Shown here piece after piece: positions 35,091 through 44,538 of a stretch of 64,000 nucleotides of DNA (positions within the stretch are counted from its first letter, which is position 1; each line of letters begins with the position of its first letter). The notes under the pieces were generated by a model that ran no database searches, was not told where the DNA came from, and saw nothing but the letters and a program-made list of their open reading frames with translations. Position numbers and translations under genes: made by a program. Source of the DNA: Nocardioides phosphati (lineage in GTDB: Bacteria; Actinomycetota; Actinomycetes; Propionibacteriales; Nocardioidaceae); the NCBI RefSeq assembly GCF_014646375.1, contig NZ_BMNI01000009.1, positions 1-64,000 on the forward strand, written 5' to 3'.

Positions 35091-35591
35091 TCAGCGCGGA
35101 AGGTCGCCGAGTGCGGCGCGCAGCGCGGCCAGGGCGTCGTAGAGCCGACGAGTGCCGGTCGGGTCCAGGCCGGGGTTCGTGAAGACCTCCGCGTTGAGGG
35201 CGGCCGTGGCCTCCTCGACCACGCGCGCGCCCTCGGGCGTGAGGGAGGCATGGATGACCCGGCGGTCCTCCTCGGACCGCGCGCGCTCGACGTAGCCCTG
35301 CTGCACGAGCCGCTCGACGGCGCTCGTCACCGTGGTGGCGTGCACCTGGAGGAGCGAGCCGAGCCGCGACATCGTCATCGAGCCCGAGCGGGTGAACGAG
35401 ATCAGCCGCATCACCTCGAACCGCGCGAAGGTCAGCGCGTAGGGGCGCAGCGTCGCGTCGATGCGCTCCTGGAACAGCTGCTGGACCCGCGTCAGCGTGG
35501 TCACCATCGCCATGCCGTCGGCAGCGTCTTCCCAACCGTGGCGGACCCACTGGGCGCGCGCCTGCTGGATCGGGTCCTTCGCCTCGGGCAT
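35091..35591 (-). CDS. MarR-family regulator
   Basis: A 166-residue winged-helix regulator. The HTH is at about residues 68-92 (TMSRLGSLLQVHATTVTSAV), followed by a wing with RSEEDRRVIHASLTPEG, the family signature DxRxxxxxLT. It starts at ATG 35591. It lies directly upstream of icmF on the same strand, and the only strong palindrome nearby is in the icmF leader, so regulation of icmF is plausible but inferred. No redox Cys is seen. Confidence 0.85.
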   Translation of the reverse strand: MPEAKDPIQQARAQWVRHGWEDAADGMAMVTTLTRVQQLFQERIDATLRPYALTFARFEVMRLISFTRSGSMTMSRLGSLLQVHATTVTSAVERLVQQGYVERARSEEDRRVIHASLTPEGARVVEEATAALNAEVFTNPGLDPTGTRRLYDALAALRAALGDLPR

Positions 35592-35601
35592 GGGGCTCAG
35601 G

Positions 35602-35907
35602 CTAGCGGGACGGGTCCGCCTCGGCGTCCCAGCACGCCGCAGCCACGTCGACGGCACCACGACGCAGGGGAGTGCCCTCGAGGTGCCAGTGCTCCTGGGC
35701 GTCGATCACGAGGTGCGCGGGCAGTGTGCCGTCCGCGCGTACGACGCGCCACCAGGCCACGCTGTCGCCCTCGCGCTTCATGACGCCGCCGACGCCGCGC
35801 GGGCCGCCCTGGCCGAGGATCCGCGCGATCGCGCCGTACGTCAGCACCCGGCCCGGCGGGATCTCCTGGACCAGGCGCAGCACGTCCTCGGTGAACTCCT
35901 CGTTCAT
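35602..35907 (-). CDS. Alkyltransferase-like protein (ATL)
   Basis: A 101-residue protein of the MGMT C-terminal domain fold: EEFTEDVLRLVQEIPPGRVLTYGAIARILG, then GGVMKREGD, then AWWRVVRADGTLP. The alkyl-acceptor Cys of the PCHR motif is replaced by Trp (AWWR). This is the hallmark of ATL proteins, which bind O6-alkylguanine and direct it to nucleotide excision repair rather than removing the alkyl group. It sits between mqo and the MarR gene with short gaps, likely co-transcribed. Confidence 0.88.
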   Translation of the reverse strand: MNEEFTEDVLRLVQEIPPGRVLTYGAIARILGQGGPRGVGGVMKREGDSVAWWRVVRADGTLPAHLVIDAQEHWHLEGTPLRRGAVDVAAACWDAEADPSR

Positions 35908-35926
35908 GGCCGCTCGCGCAGAGGGG

Positions 35927-37435
35927 TCAGGCGACGTCGGAGACGTCCGGGACCTCGAGGCCCAGGACAGCGGCGGTGCGCTTCTGCACCTCGCGCGCCA
36001 GGCCCGGCTCGTCGACAAGGTTGTGGCCGTGGCTCGGGACCATCTGCTTGAGCTGCGGCTGCCAGCCGGCCCACTGGGCGGGGAAGCAGCGCTCGAGGAT
36101 CTCGAACATGATCGGCGCGGCGGTCGAGGCGCCCGGCGAGGCGCCGAGCAGGCCGGCGATCGAGCCGTCGCCGTGGGTGATGACCTCGGTGCCGAACTGC
36201 AGGACGCCGTTGGGGCGGATCACCTGGACGCGCTGGCCGGCGGTGATCTTCTCCCAGTCCTTCGGGTCGGCGTCGGGGAAGAAGTCGAGGAGGTCGCGGA
36301 ACTTGGTCTTCGGACGCGAGATCAGCTGCGTGATCAGGTAGATCGTCAGCGGGACGTTGGCCAGGCCCGACTTGATCATCGGGATCAGGTTGTGCCAGCG
36401 GATCGCGAGGAACATGTCGAGCAGCGAACCGTGCTTGAGGTAGCGCGGCGAGAAGCCGGCGTACGGGCCGAACATCAGGCTGGTCTTGCCGTTGACGACG
36501 CGCGTGTCGAGGTGGGGGACCGACATCGGCGGGGCGCCGACCGCGGCCTTGCCGTAGACCTTCGCGTGGTGCTGCGCGACGAGCTCGGGGTTGTCGGTGC
36601 GGAGGAACTCGCCGCTGACCGGGAAGCCGCCGAAGCCCTTGATCTCGGGGATCTTCGACTTCTGCAGGAGGGTCAGCGCGCGGCCACCGGCGCCGACGAA
36701 GACGAACTTCGCGCGGTGCTCGAACTTCTGGCCGGACTTCTTGCCCTTGACGATCCAGGTGCCGTCGTCGGCGCGCTTGACCTTCTTGACGTCAGCGTCG
36801 TAGTCGACGGTGAGGCCGCGCTCGGCCACGCTGTCGAGGAGGAGCTCGGTGAGCGCGCCGAAGTCGACGTCGGTGCCCTGCACGGCGTACGTCGCGGCGA
36901 TGGGCTCGTCGGCGAGGTCCTCGGCGGTGCGGCCCTCGAGGAGGAGCGGCGCCCACGCGCGGATCTGCTCGGGGTCCTCGCTGTAGAGCATGCCCTCGAA
37001 GAGGGGGTGCGCGGAGAGGAGGCGGTGGCGCTCGCGGAGGTAGGCGACGTTCTCGTCGCCCCAGACGAACGACATGTGCGGCGTCGCGTGGATGAACCGG
37101 TCAGCGGCCGGGAGGCGGCCGTTCTCGACCAGGAACGCCCACAGCTGGCGCGAGAGCGCGAACTGCTCGTTGACGACGACGGCCTTGGAGATGTCGACGC
37201 TGCCGTCCTCGGCCTGCGGGGTGTAGTTGAGCTCGCACAGCGCGGCGTGGCCGGTGCCCGCGTTGTTCCACGGACCCGTGGACTCGCGCGCCGGGCGGTC
37301 GAGCCGCTCGAGCACCCGGATGCTCCAGGTCGGCTCCAGCTCCGCGATGAGCGTGGCGAGGGTGGCACTCATGATGCCGCCGCCGATGAGGAGGACGTCG
37401 GTCGTGGTCTGCTGCGACTGGTTAGTCTCGGTCAC
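35927..37435 (-). CDS. mqo: Malate:quinone oxidoreductase
   Basis: A 502-residue FAD enzyme on the inner membrane face that oxidises malate to oxaloacetate and passes electrons to quinone. The FAD-binding loop is DVLLIGGGIMSATLA near the N-terminus. Other family blocks are GTGHAALCELNYTP, TPHMSFVWG, GKTSLMFGPYAGFSPRYLK and LLGASPGASTAAPIM near the end. It starts at GTG 37435 after a short polar tail. An imperfect inverted repeat GTGAA-TGCT-TTCAC (37455-37468) lies just upstream and could be an operator. No malate dehydrogenase is in the window. Confidence 0.95.
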   Translation of the reverse strand: MTETNQSQQTTTDVLLIGGGIMSATLATLIAELEPTWSIRVLERLDRPARESTGPWNNAGTGHAALCELNYTPQAEDGSVDISKAVVVNEQFALSRQLWAFLVENGRLPAADRFIHATPHMSFVWGDENVAYLRERHRLLSAHPLFEGMLYSEDPEQIRAWAPLLLEGRTAEDLADEPIAATYAVQGTDVDFGALTELLLDSVAERGLTVDYDADVKKVKRADDGTWIVKGKKSGQKFEHRAKFVFVGAGGRALTLLQKSKIPEIKGFGGFPVSGEFLRTDNPELVAQHHAKVYGKAAVGAPPMSVPHLDTRVVNGKTSLMFGPYAGFSPRYLKHGSLLDMFLAIRWHNLIPMIKSGLANVPLTIYLITQLISRPKTKFRDLLDFFPDADPKDWEKITAGQRVQVIRPNGVLQFGTEVITHGDGSIAGLLGASPGASTAAPIMFEILERCFPAQWAGWQPQLKQMVPSHGHNLVDEPGLAREVQKRTAAVLGLEVPDVSDVA

Positions 37436-37523
37436 CGGGCCATTCTGGCGCCATGTGAATGCTTTCACGAAGTTGAGCCTGCACTTTGGGACGAACTTTT
37501 GAGCAATGTCACACAGCGCCGCC

Positions 37524-37573
37524 CTGCGCGAGGCTGCGCAGGGGCTGGTCGGCCCCTGCGCGAGCCCGCGCAG
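37524..37573 (-). terminator. Long terminator hairpin after acyl-CoA dehydrogenase
   Basis: The inner stem GCGCAGGGGC (37536-37545) pairs exactly with GCCCCTGCGC (37552-37561). Outer arms CTGCGC (37524-37529) and GCGCAG (37568-37573) extend it. It lies 14 bases past the stop at 37587 and before the mqo promoter region, so it probably ends the leftward catabolic operon. Confidence 0.65.
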
Positions 37574-37586
37574 CACGTCCGGGAGC

Positions 37587-38732
<1,146 letters not shown>

Positions 38733-38740
38733 GACCGCAT

Positions 38741-38756
38741 GTTAACGGTCGTTAAC
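38741..38756. promoter_or_regulatory. TTAACG-type palindrome upstream of acyl-CoA dehydrogenase
   Basis: GTTAACG-GT-CGTTAAC is a perfect 16-base inverted repeat ending eight bases before the dehydrogenase ATG. It covers the stop codon of the upstream hydrolase. Its sequence is unlike the GACAC-N-GTGTC sites of the rest of the cluster. The form suits a TetR-family regulator, not identified here. Confidence 0.55.
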
Positions 38757-39552
38757 CAGCCTGCGCGGCGAGGGCGGGGGCGCTTCCGTCCAGGAGCACC
38801 TGCGCGACCTGGGCAGGATCGTCGGCCATCGGCACGTGGCCGCAGCCCCGGAGCACCACGTGCCGGGCCTGCGGCATCCGGCGGCGGGCGATCGCCGCGT
38901 GGTACGGCAGCAGGATCCGGTCGTGCTCGCCCCACGCGATGGTCACCGGTACGTCGCTCGGCACGGCTGCTGCGAACGGCTCGGCCGCCGGGAAGATCTG
39001 CTTCATCGCGGGAATGGCGCGTCGCATGCCCCGCAGGTCGTCGACGAAGACGTCGTGGGGGATCAGGTCGCTGCGCCGCGAGACCATCGCGCCCATCACG
39101 CGCCGCGCGTGCGGCGAGCGGGCCAGCCGGGGGACCGCCGGCGACAGCAGGTTGGCGCTCGCGGTCAGCCAGGTGAAGACGGCGCGCACGTACACGAAGT
39201 CCGGCGCGCCCCACCAGAAGGCGGCAGGCGAGAGGGTCGTGGCGCTGCGGACCAGCCCGTCAGCAGCCGCCTCGAGGGCGATCCGCCCGCCCAGGGAGTT
39301 CCCGGCGATGTGGGGGCTCTCCAGGTCGATCTCGTCGAAGAGCCCCTGGAGGGCCACGCGGAGGCTGGCCTGGACGTCGCCGTCGCGGACCACGAGGTCC
39401 GGCGACTGGCCGTGGCCGGGCAGGTCGAAGAGGATCACCTGGCGCTGCTCGGCGAGCTGGTCGAGGACGGGGTACCAGGCCTGGCGGCGGTGGGTGAGGC
39501 CGTGGACGAGGACCAGCGGCTCACCGCTGCCGTGCACTTCGTGGGCGAGCAT
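38752..39552 (-). CDS. Alpha/beta hydrolase
   Basis: A 266-residue alpha/beta hydrolase with oxyanion-region VLVHGLTHRRQAW and nucleophile elbow GNSLGG (Ser86). The acid is in WGEHDRILL and the His in RGCGHVPMADDP. All catalytic parts are present. It may act on an ester, lactone or C-C bond; in sterol catabolic clusters such enzymes are often meta-cleavage hydrolases or esterases, but the sequence does not settle this. It starts three bases after the oxidoreductase stop, so it is co-transcribed. Confidence 0.85.
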   Translation of the reverse strand: MLAHEVHGSGEPLVLVHGLTHRRQAWYPVLDQLAEQRQVILFDLPGHGQSPDLVVRDGDVQASLRVALQGLFDEIDLESPHIAGNSLGGRIALEAAADGLVRSATTLSPAAFWWGAPDFVYVRAVFTWLTASANLLSPAVPRLARSPHARRVMGAMVSRRSDLIPHDVFVDDLRGMRRAIPAMKQIFPAAEPFAAAVPSDVPVTIAWGEHDRILLPYHAAIARRRMPQARHVVLRGCGHVPMADDPAQVAQVLLDGSAPALAAQAG

Positions 39553-39555
39553 CGG

Positions 39556-41283
39556 TCAGGGCCTCCGGTGGGTGATGTCGACCAGTGGCAGCCGCAGGGC
39601 TGCCGGTGCCGATGACGGTACGGCGGGGGAGCGGGGCGCGACCGGAGGGACCGAGACGTAGTCCGCGCCGAGCTCCGGGCGTGGGTCGGCCTCGCCCTTG
39701 TTGGGCCAGAACGCCATGGCGCGCTCGGCCTGGGCGGTGATGGTGAGCGACGGGTTCACGCCGAGGTTCGCCGTGATCGCGGACCCGTCGACGACGTGGA
39801 GGCCGGGGTGGCCGTAGAGCCGCTGGTAGGCGTCGATCACGCCGGTCGCCGGCGAGTCGCCGATGGTGCAGCCGCCGATGAAGTGGGCGGTGGCGGGCCG
39901 GCCGAACGGCTCGCCGACGCTGGCACCCGCCATGCCCTTCTTGCCGTCGCGGTCCATCAGCGCCGCGAGGCGGCGTACGACGTCGTGGCCCTGGGGGATC
40001 CAGGTCGGGTTGGGCGCGCCGTGGCCCTGCTTGGAGGTGAGCATCCAGCCCCATGGGGTCTTGCGGGGGAAGACCGTGATCGAGTTGTCGGTGGCCTGCA
40101 TGACCAGCGCGATGACGGCCCGCTCGGACCAGTGCTTCACGTCGTACAGGCGGTGGGCCTGCGGGATCTGCCTGGCGTACTCGACGGCCCACCGGCGCTT
40201 CACGCCCGGCCCGCCGGGCACGAGGACGGTCTGCAGCAGCGAGATGAAGTTGGAGCCGTGGCCGTAGCGGCACGGCTCTACGTGGGTGACCGCGTCGGGG
40301 TGGAACGACGAGGTGATCGCGACGCCTTCGGAGTAGTCGACGCTCAGGTCGGGCGCGAGCGCGCCGAGGATCGCCTCGGAGTTGGTGCGGGTCAGCTCGC
40401 CGAGCCGGTCCGAGACGCGCGGCAGGTCGCCCTCGGCCTTGAGCCGGTGGAGCAGCTTCTGCGTGCCCAGGGCCGCGGCGGAGAAGACGACGTGGTCGGC
40501 GGTGAAGGTCTTGACCGCCGTGCGCCGTGAGAGCTTCGCCTTGGTCCAGCGCGCCTCGACCGTGTAGCCGCCCTCAGGCCGGGGCCGAACCCGGGTGACC
40601 GTGGTCAACGGGTGCACGACGGCGCCGTTCTTCTCGGCCAGGTGGAGGTAGTTCTTGACCAGGGTGTTCTTCGCGTTGTGCCGGCAGCCCGTCATGCACT
40701 CGCCGCAGTTGGTGCAGGTACGCCGGGCCGGTCCCTCGCCGCCGAAGAACGGGTCGGACACCTCGTCCCCGCCGCGCTCGCCTGCGGGCCCGAAGAGCAC
40801 CCCGACGGGCGTCGGGTGGAAGGTGTCGCCGACGCCGAGATCGTCAGCGACCTGCTTCATCAGCGCGTCGGCGGGTGTGAACCCCGGGTAGGTGGTCACC
40901 CCGAGCATCCGCTTCGCCTGGTCGTAGTACGGCGCGAGCTCCGTCTTCCAGTCGGTGATGTGTGACCAGGCGGGGTCGTCGTAGAACGGCTGCAGCGGCT
41001 CGTAGAGCGTGTTGGCGTAGACCAGCGAGCCGCCGCCGACGCCCGCTCCTGCGGCGATCAGGCAGTCCTTGATCACCTCGATCCGCATGATGCCGTAGCA
41101 GCCGGCGGCGGGGGCGAAGACGTAACGCTTCGCGTCCCAGCTGGTCGCGGCGAAGTCGGCGTCCTCGAAGCGGGCCCCCGCCTCGAGGACACCGACCGTG
41201 TAGCCCTTCTCGGTCAGCCGCATAGCGGTGACCGAGCCACCGAAGCCGGAGCCGATGACGAGGACGTCGTAGTGCGTGGTCAC
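39556..41283 (-). CDS. GMC-family FAD oxidoreductase, cholesterol-oxidase-like
   Basis: A 575-residue flavoprotein with the Rossmann FAD motif VIGSGFGGSVTAMRL at 9-23 and GMC blocks AGAGVGGGSLVYANT and SAAALGTQKLL. The C-terminal part reads HFIGGCTIG, HVVDGSAITANLGVNPSLTI, with the His and Asn region typical of the family. It resembles the ChoD-type group from mycobacteria and relatives. Four cysteines at 190, 193, 196 and 200 (C-x2-C-x2-C-x3-C) form a ferredoxin-like cluster motif. GTG 41283 is the start. An operator of the cluster's TetR type lies 16 bases upstream. Confidence 0.85.
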   Translation of the reverse strand: MTTHYDVLVIGSGFGGSVTAMRLTEKGYTVGVLEAGARFEDADFAATSWDAKRYVFAPAAGCYGIMRIEVIKDCLIAAGAGVGGGSLVYANTLYEPLQPFYDDPAWSHITDWKTELAPYYDQAKRMLGVTTYPGFTPADALMKQVADDLGVGDTFHPTPVGVLFGPAGERGGDEVSDPFFGGEGPARRTCTNCGECMTGCRHNAKNTLVKNYLHLAEKNGAVVHPLTTVTRVRPRPEGGYTVEARWTKAKLSRRTAVKTFTADHVVFSAAALGTQKLLHRLKAEGDLPRVSDRLGELTRTNSEAILGALAPDLSVDYSEGVAITSSFHPDAVTHVEPCRYGHGSNFISLLQTVLVPGGPGVKRRWAVEYARQIPQAHRLYDVKHWSERAVIALVMQATDNSITVFPRKTPWGWMLTSKQGHGAPNPTWIPQGHDVVRRLAALMDRDGKKGMAGASVGEPFGRPATAHFIGGCTIGDSPATGVIDAYQRLYGHPGLHVVDGSAITANLGVNPSLTITAQAERAMAFWPNKGEADPRPELGADYVSVPPVAPRSPAVPSSAPAALRLPLVDITHRRP

Positions 41284-41298
41284 CTCGCGAGGTTACTG

Positions 41299-41311
41299 AG
41301 ACACAGTGTCT
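41299..41311. promoter_or_regulatory. Operator A of the GACAC/GTGTC set
   Basis: A perfect palindrome AGACAC-A-GTGTCT in the 74-base gap upstream of the GMC oxidoreductase. Flanks TTAC-TG on the left and GGTGTAC on the right are repeated almost exactly at operator B (51070-51082). On the minus strand it lies between a possible GTACAC -10 region and the start codon, a repressing position. Confidence 0.7.
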
Positions 41312-41357
41312 GGTGTACCGAAACCACGGGGTGTCGCCCGTCACATCCGACCATGGG

Positions 41358-43580
41358 TCAGGCCTTGGGCTCAGCGTCGCGCGGCAGGCCCAGCATGCGC
41401 TCGCCGATCAGGTTGAGCTGCACCTCGGTGGTGCCGCCGTAGATCGTCGTGGCCCGGCCGCCGAGCAGCTGCTCGAGGGCGTGGTCGGTGCGCGCGCCAG
41501 GCACGGAGAACGCGCCCGCGACGTCGAGCTCGGCGGTGATGAACTCGGCGATCTTCTGGCTGATGCTCATCGCGAGGAGCTTGTTGACGCTCGCGGTGGT
41601 GCCGCTGTCGGAGCCGAGCAGCTGCTTGAGCACGATCCGGTTGCTCATCACGTCGATCGCCTGCGACTCCGCGAGCAGGTCGCCGAGCTGGTGGCGGGCG
41701 ACGGCGGAGAGATCCCGGCCCTTGGCGAAGCGGAGCAGGTCGCCGTCGTTGGCGTACGCCGCCATCTTGCCCGACAGCGCGACGCGCTCGCTGGCCAGCG
41801 CCGTGCGGGTGACCTTCCAGCCGTCGTTGACCTCGCCGACGACGTACTTGTCCTCGATGAAGACGTCGTCGAAGAAGACCTCGTTGAAGAGGGCCGAGCC
41901 GGTCATCTCCCGCAGCGGGCGGACGTCGACGCCCTCCTTCGTCATGTCGAGAAGGAAGTAGGTGATGCCCTCGTGCTTGGGAGCGGCTGGGTCGGTGCGC
42001 GCGATCAGGATGCCCCAGTCGGAGAACTGCGCCATGGAGGTCCAGATCTTCTGGCCGTTGATCTTCCAGCCGCCCTCGACCTTGGTCGCCTTGGTCTGCA
42101 GCGAGGCGAGGTCGGAGCCGGAGCCCGGCTCGGAGAAGAGCTGGCACCACATGATGTCGCCGCGGAGCGTCGGCAGGCCGAACTCCTCCTTGAGCTCCTC
42201 GGAGCCGTAGCCGACGATCGAGGCGAGGGCCCAGATGCCCATCAGCAGGTTGGGGACCTGGACGCCGGCAGCCTTGATCTCCTGCGCGATGACGACCTGC
42301 TCCAACGGTCCGGCAGCGCGGCCGTACGGCTTGGGGAAGTACGGCAGCACCCAGCCGCCGTCGCCCAGGGCGGCCAGCCGCGCGTCCTCGTCCTCGATCG
42401 CCTGGATTGCGTCGAGCTCGGCGCGGATCTGCGCGCGGATCGTCTCGGCCTCGGCCGGCAGCTCGATGTCGAGCGGACGGAGGTTGCCGGCCAGGGCGTC
42501 GTCGGCGACGCGCAGCGCGCGGGCCTCACGGGTGCCGAGCAGGGCGCGGAGCGCGAGGGCCCGGCGGTAGTAGAGGTGGGCGTCGTGCTCCCAGGTGAAT
42601 CCGATGCCGCCGTGGGCCTGGATGCAGTCCTGGGCCACCTTCACCGCGAGGTCCGGCACCAGGACGGCCGCGACGTTGCCGGCGAAGTCGGCGGTGTCGT
42701 CACCCTTGTCGATCGCGGTGGCGGCGTCCCACACGGCGGCGCGCGACTGCTCGAGCGCGATCGCCATCCAGGCGCACTTGTGCTTGATGCCCTGGAAGAG
42801 GCCGATCGGGCGGCCGAACTGGACCCGGATCTTGGCGTACTCGGACGCGGCGGCGACGCACCAGGAGATGAGGCCGGTCGCCTCGGCACCGAGGACGACG
42901 GCGGCGATGGAGCGGGCCCGCTCGGCGGCGAGGCCGCTGAGCACGTCGCCCGCGGCGACGGTGAGGTCGGTGGCGGAGACCCGCGCTGCCCTGCGGAGCA
43001 CGTCGACGGAGTCCTGCGGCGTGACGCTCAGCTGGTCGGACCCCACCACGATCCACCGGACCACGCCGTCGAGGTCGACCGGCAGCACGACGAGGTCGGC
43101 CACGTCGCCGGAGGCCACGCCGTCCCAGGTGCCGGTGACGGTCACCCCGCCGTCGGCGGTGGCGACCGCGGTCGGCAGGGTGGCGCCCTCGGGGGCGACG
43201 GCGCCGATCGTCGTACCGTCGATCAGGCCGGCGATGTGCCCGGTCGCCGCGCCGCCGGCCGCCTGCAGCAGGGCGGAGGCGAGGACGGTCGGCGTGAACG
43301 CGCCGGGCAGCGCGTGGCGGCCGAGTGCCTCGAGCGCCACGGCCAGCGTGGTCAGCCCGCCGCCCGAGCCACCGAGCTCCTCGGAGATGTGCAGGCCGAG
43401 CAGCTCGTACTCGACGAGCGACTTCCAGAACGGCGGGAACTTCTCGGGCTTCTTGGCATCGACGATCGAGCGGATCGCGTCGGCGGTGAAGAGGTTCTCG
43501 GCGAGGTCGGCGACAGCGTCGGCGAGGTCGAGGTGCTCCTCGATGATGCCGAGTCCGAGCTCGTAGTTCTGGCGGGCCAT
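41358..43580 (-). CDS. Fused tandem acyl-CoA dehydrogenase (FadE34-like)
   Basis: A 740-residue protein made of two acyl-CoA dehydrogenase modules. The N-terminal half (about 1-380) ends with AHGGIGFTWEHDAHLYYRRA. The C-terminal half holds LFSEPGSGSDLASL, KIWTSMAQFSDW and IYGGTTEVQLNLIGERML with the probable catalytic Glu719. A tandem fusion of this size is seen in FadE34-type dehydrogenases of sterol side-chain degradation. Only the C-terminal module shows a complete GT-E signature. It lies between the SDR and the GMC oxidoreductase, all on one strand. Confidence 0.88.
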   Translation of the reverse strand: MARQNYELGLGIIEEHLDLADAVADLAENLFTADAIRSIVDAKKPEKFPPFWKSLVEYELLGLHISEELGGSGGGLTTLAVALEALGRHALPGAFTPTVLASALLQAAGGAATGHIAGLIDGTTIGAVAPEGATLPTAVATADGGVTVTGTWDGVASGDVADLVVLPVDLDGVVRWIVVGSDQLSVTPQDSVDVLRRAARVSATDLTVAAGDVLSGLAAERARSIAAVVLGAEATGLISWCVAAASEYAKIRVQFGRPIGLFQGIKHKCAWMAIALEQSRAAVWDAATAIDKGDDTADFAGNVAAVLVPDLAVKVAQDCIQAHGGIGFTWEHDAHLYYRRALALRALLGTREARALRVADDALAGNLRPLDIELPAEAETIRAQIRAELDAIQAIEDEDARLAALGDGGWVLPYFPKPYGRAAGPLEQVVIAQEIKAAGVQVPNLLMGIWALASIVGYGSEELKEEFGLPTLRGDIMWCQLFSEPGSGSDLASLQTKATKVEGGWKINGQKIWTSMAQFSDWGILIARTDPAAPKHEGITYFLLDMTKEGVDVRPLREMTGSALFNEVFFDDVFIEDKYVVGEVNDGWKVTRTALASERVALSGKMAAYANDGDLLRFAKGRDLSAVARHQLGDLLAESQAIDVMSNRIVLKQLLGSDSGTTASVNKLLAMSISQKIAEFITAELDVAGAFSVPGARTDHALEQLLGGRATTIYGGTTEVQLNLIGERMLGLPRDAEPKA

Positions 43581-43632
43581 GTGCAGATCTCCTGGAGGCG
43601 GTGGTGCGGGGGGCGGGCTGGACGTGGGTGGG

Positions 43633-44502
43633 TCAGCCGAGGCGGTCGGCGAGGTCGCCGATCTGCCAGGGGCCCTCGGACTCGATGCACGCGACCTCGT
43701 GCCAGCCCTGGAACTCCTGGATCACACCGCCCTGGACGCCGAAGAACTTGCCGGTGAGCTTGCAGTCCTCGGCCGCCAGCCGGGCGACGATCGGCGAGAT
43801 GTTGGACGGCGCGAACGCGTCGAACTCACCCTCCTCGACCTCGGCGGCGAACATCGCGCCCATGCCCGGGGTGGCCAGGGTGAGGCGGGTGCGGGCGATC
43901 GGGGCGATCACGTTGGCGCGGACGCCGTAGCGGTCCAGTTCCTCGGCGGCGACCATCGTGAGCGCCGCGACGGCGGCCTTGGCGGCGCCGTAGTTGGCCT
44001 GGCCGGCGTTCGGCATGAACGTGCCGGACGCGGAGGCGGTGTTGATGATCGAGGCCGCGACCGGCTTGCCCTGCTTCGACTGCTCCTTCCAGTACGCCGC
44101 AGCGTGGTGGATCGGGGCGGCCGTGCCCTTGAGGACCACCGCGAGGACGGCGTCCCACTGGTGCTCCTCCATGTTGGGGATGAAGGCGTCACGCAGGATG
44201 CCGGCGTTGTTGACCAGGATGTCGAGGCCGTCGAAGACGGTGATCGCCTGGTTGACGAGGTTCGCAGCGCCCGCCCACGACGAGACGTCGTCGGTGTTGG
44301 CGACGGCGTCACCACCGGCCGCGATGATCTCGTTGACGACCTGCTGCGCCGGGCCGGCGTCCGAGCCGCTTCCGTCGTTGGCGCCCCCGAGGTCGTTGAC
44401 GACGACCTTGGCGCCCTCGCGGGCGAGGAGGAGGGCGTGCTCGCGGCCGATGCCGCGACCGGCGCCGGTGACGATGGCGACGCGTCCGTCGAGAGTTCCC
44501 AT
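43633..44502 (-). CDS. SDR-family 3-hydroxyacyl-CoA dehydrogenase-like protein
   Basis: A 289-residue short-chain dehydrogenase. The cofactor loop is TGAGRGIG at 12-19, NNAG is at 98-101, the catalytic Ser is in NTASASG (about 157-159), and Tyr171 and Lys175 are in NYGAAKAAV. The insert after NDLGG with GSGSDAG and the C-terminal FFGVQGGVIQEFQGWHE are typical of the multifunctional-enzyme type 2/17-beta-HSD4 group (Hsd4A-like in actinobacteria), which oxidises 3-hydroxyacyl-CoA side chains. It sits beside a MaoC hydratase, giving consecutive beta-oxidation steps. Confidence 0.88.
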   Translation of the reverse strand: MGTLDGRVAIVTGAGRGIGREHALLLAREGAKVVVNDLGGANDGSGSDAGPAQQVVNEIIAAGGDAVANTDDVSSWAGAANLVNQAITVFDGLDILVNNAGILRDAFIPNMEEHQWDAVLAVVLKGTAAPIHHAAAYWKEQSKQGKPVAASIINTASASGTFMPNAGQANYGAAKAAVAALTMVAAEELDRYGVRANVIAPIARTRLTLATPGMGAMFAAEVEEGEFDAFAPSNISPIVARLAAEDCKLTGKFFGVQGGVIQEFQGWHEVACIESEGPWQIGDLADRLG

Positions 44503-44538
44503 GGTTCTGTTCCTTACGAGTCGGGGTGGAGAAGAGGT

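Noticed and set aside
37436..37576. An extended start for mqo, upstream of GTG 37435
   Set aside because: The extra residues are not conserved-looking and would run through the terminator hairpin of the neighbouring operon; the FAD motif follows closely after GTG 37435.
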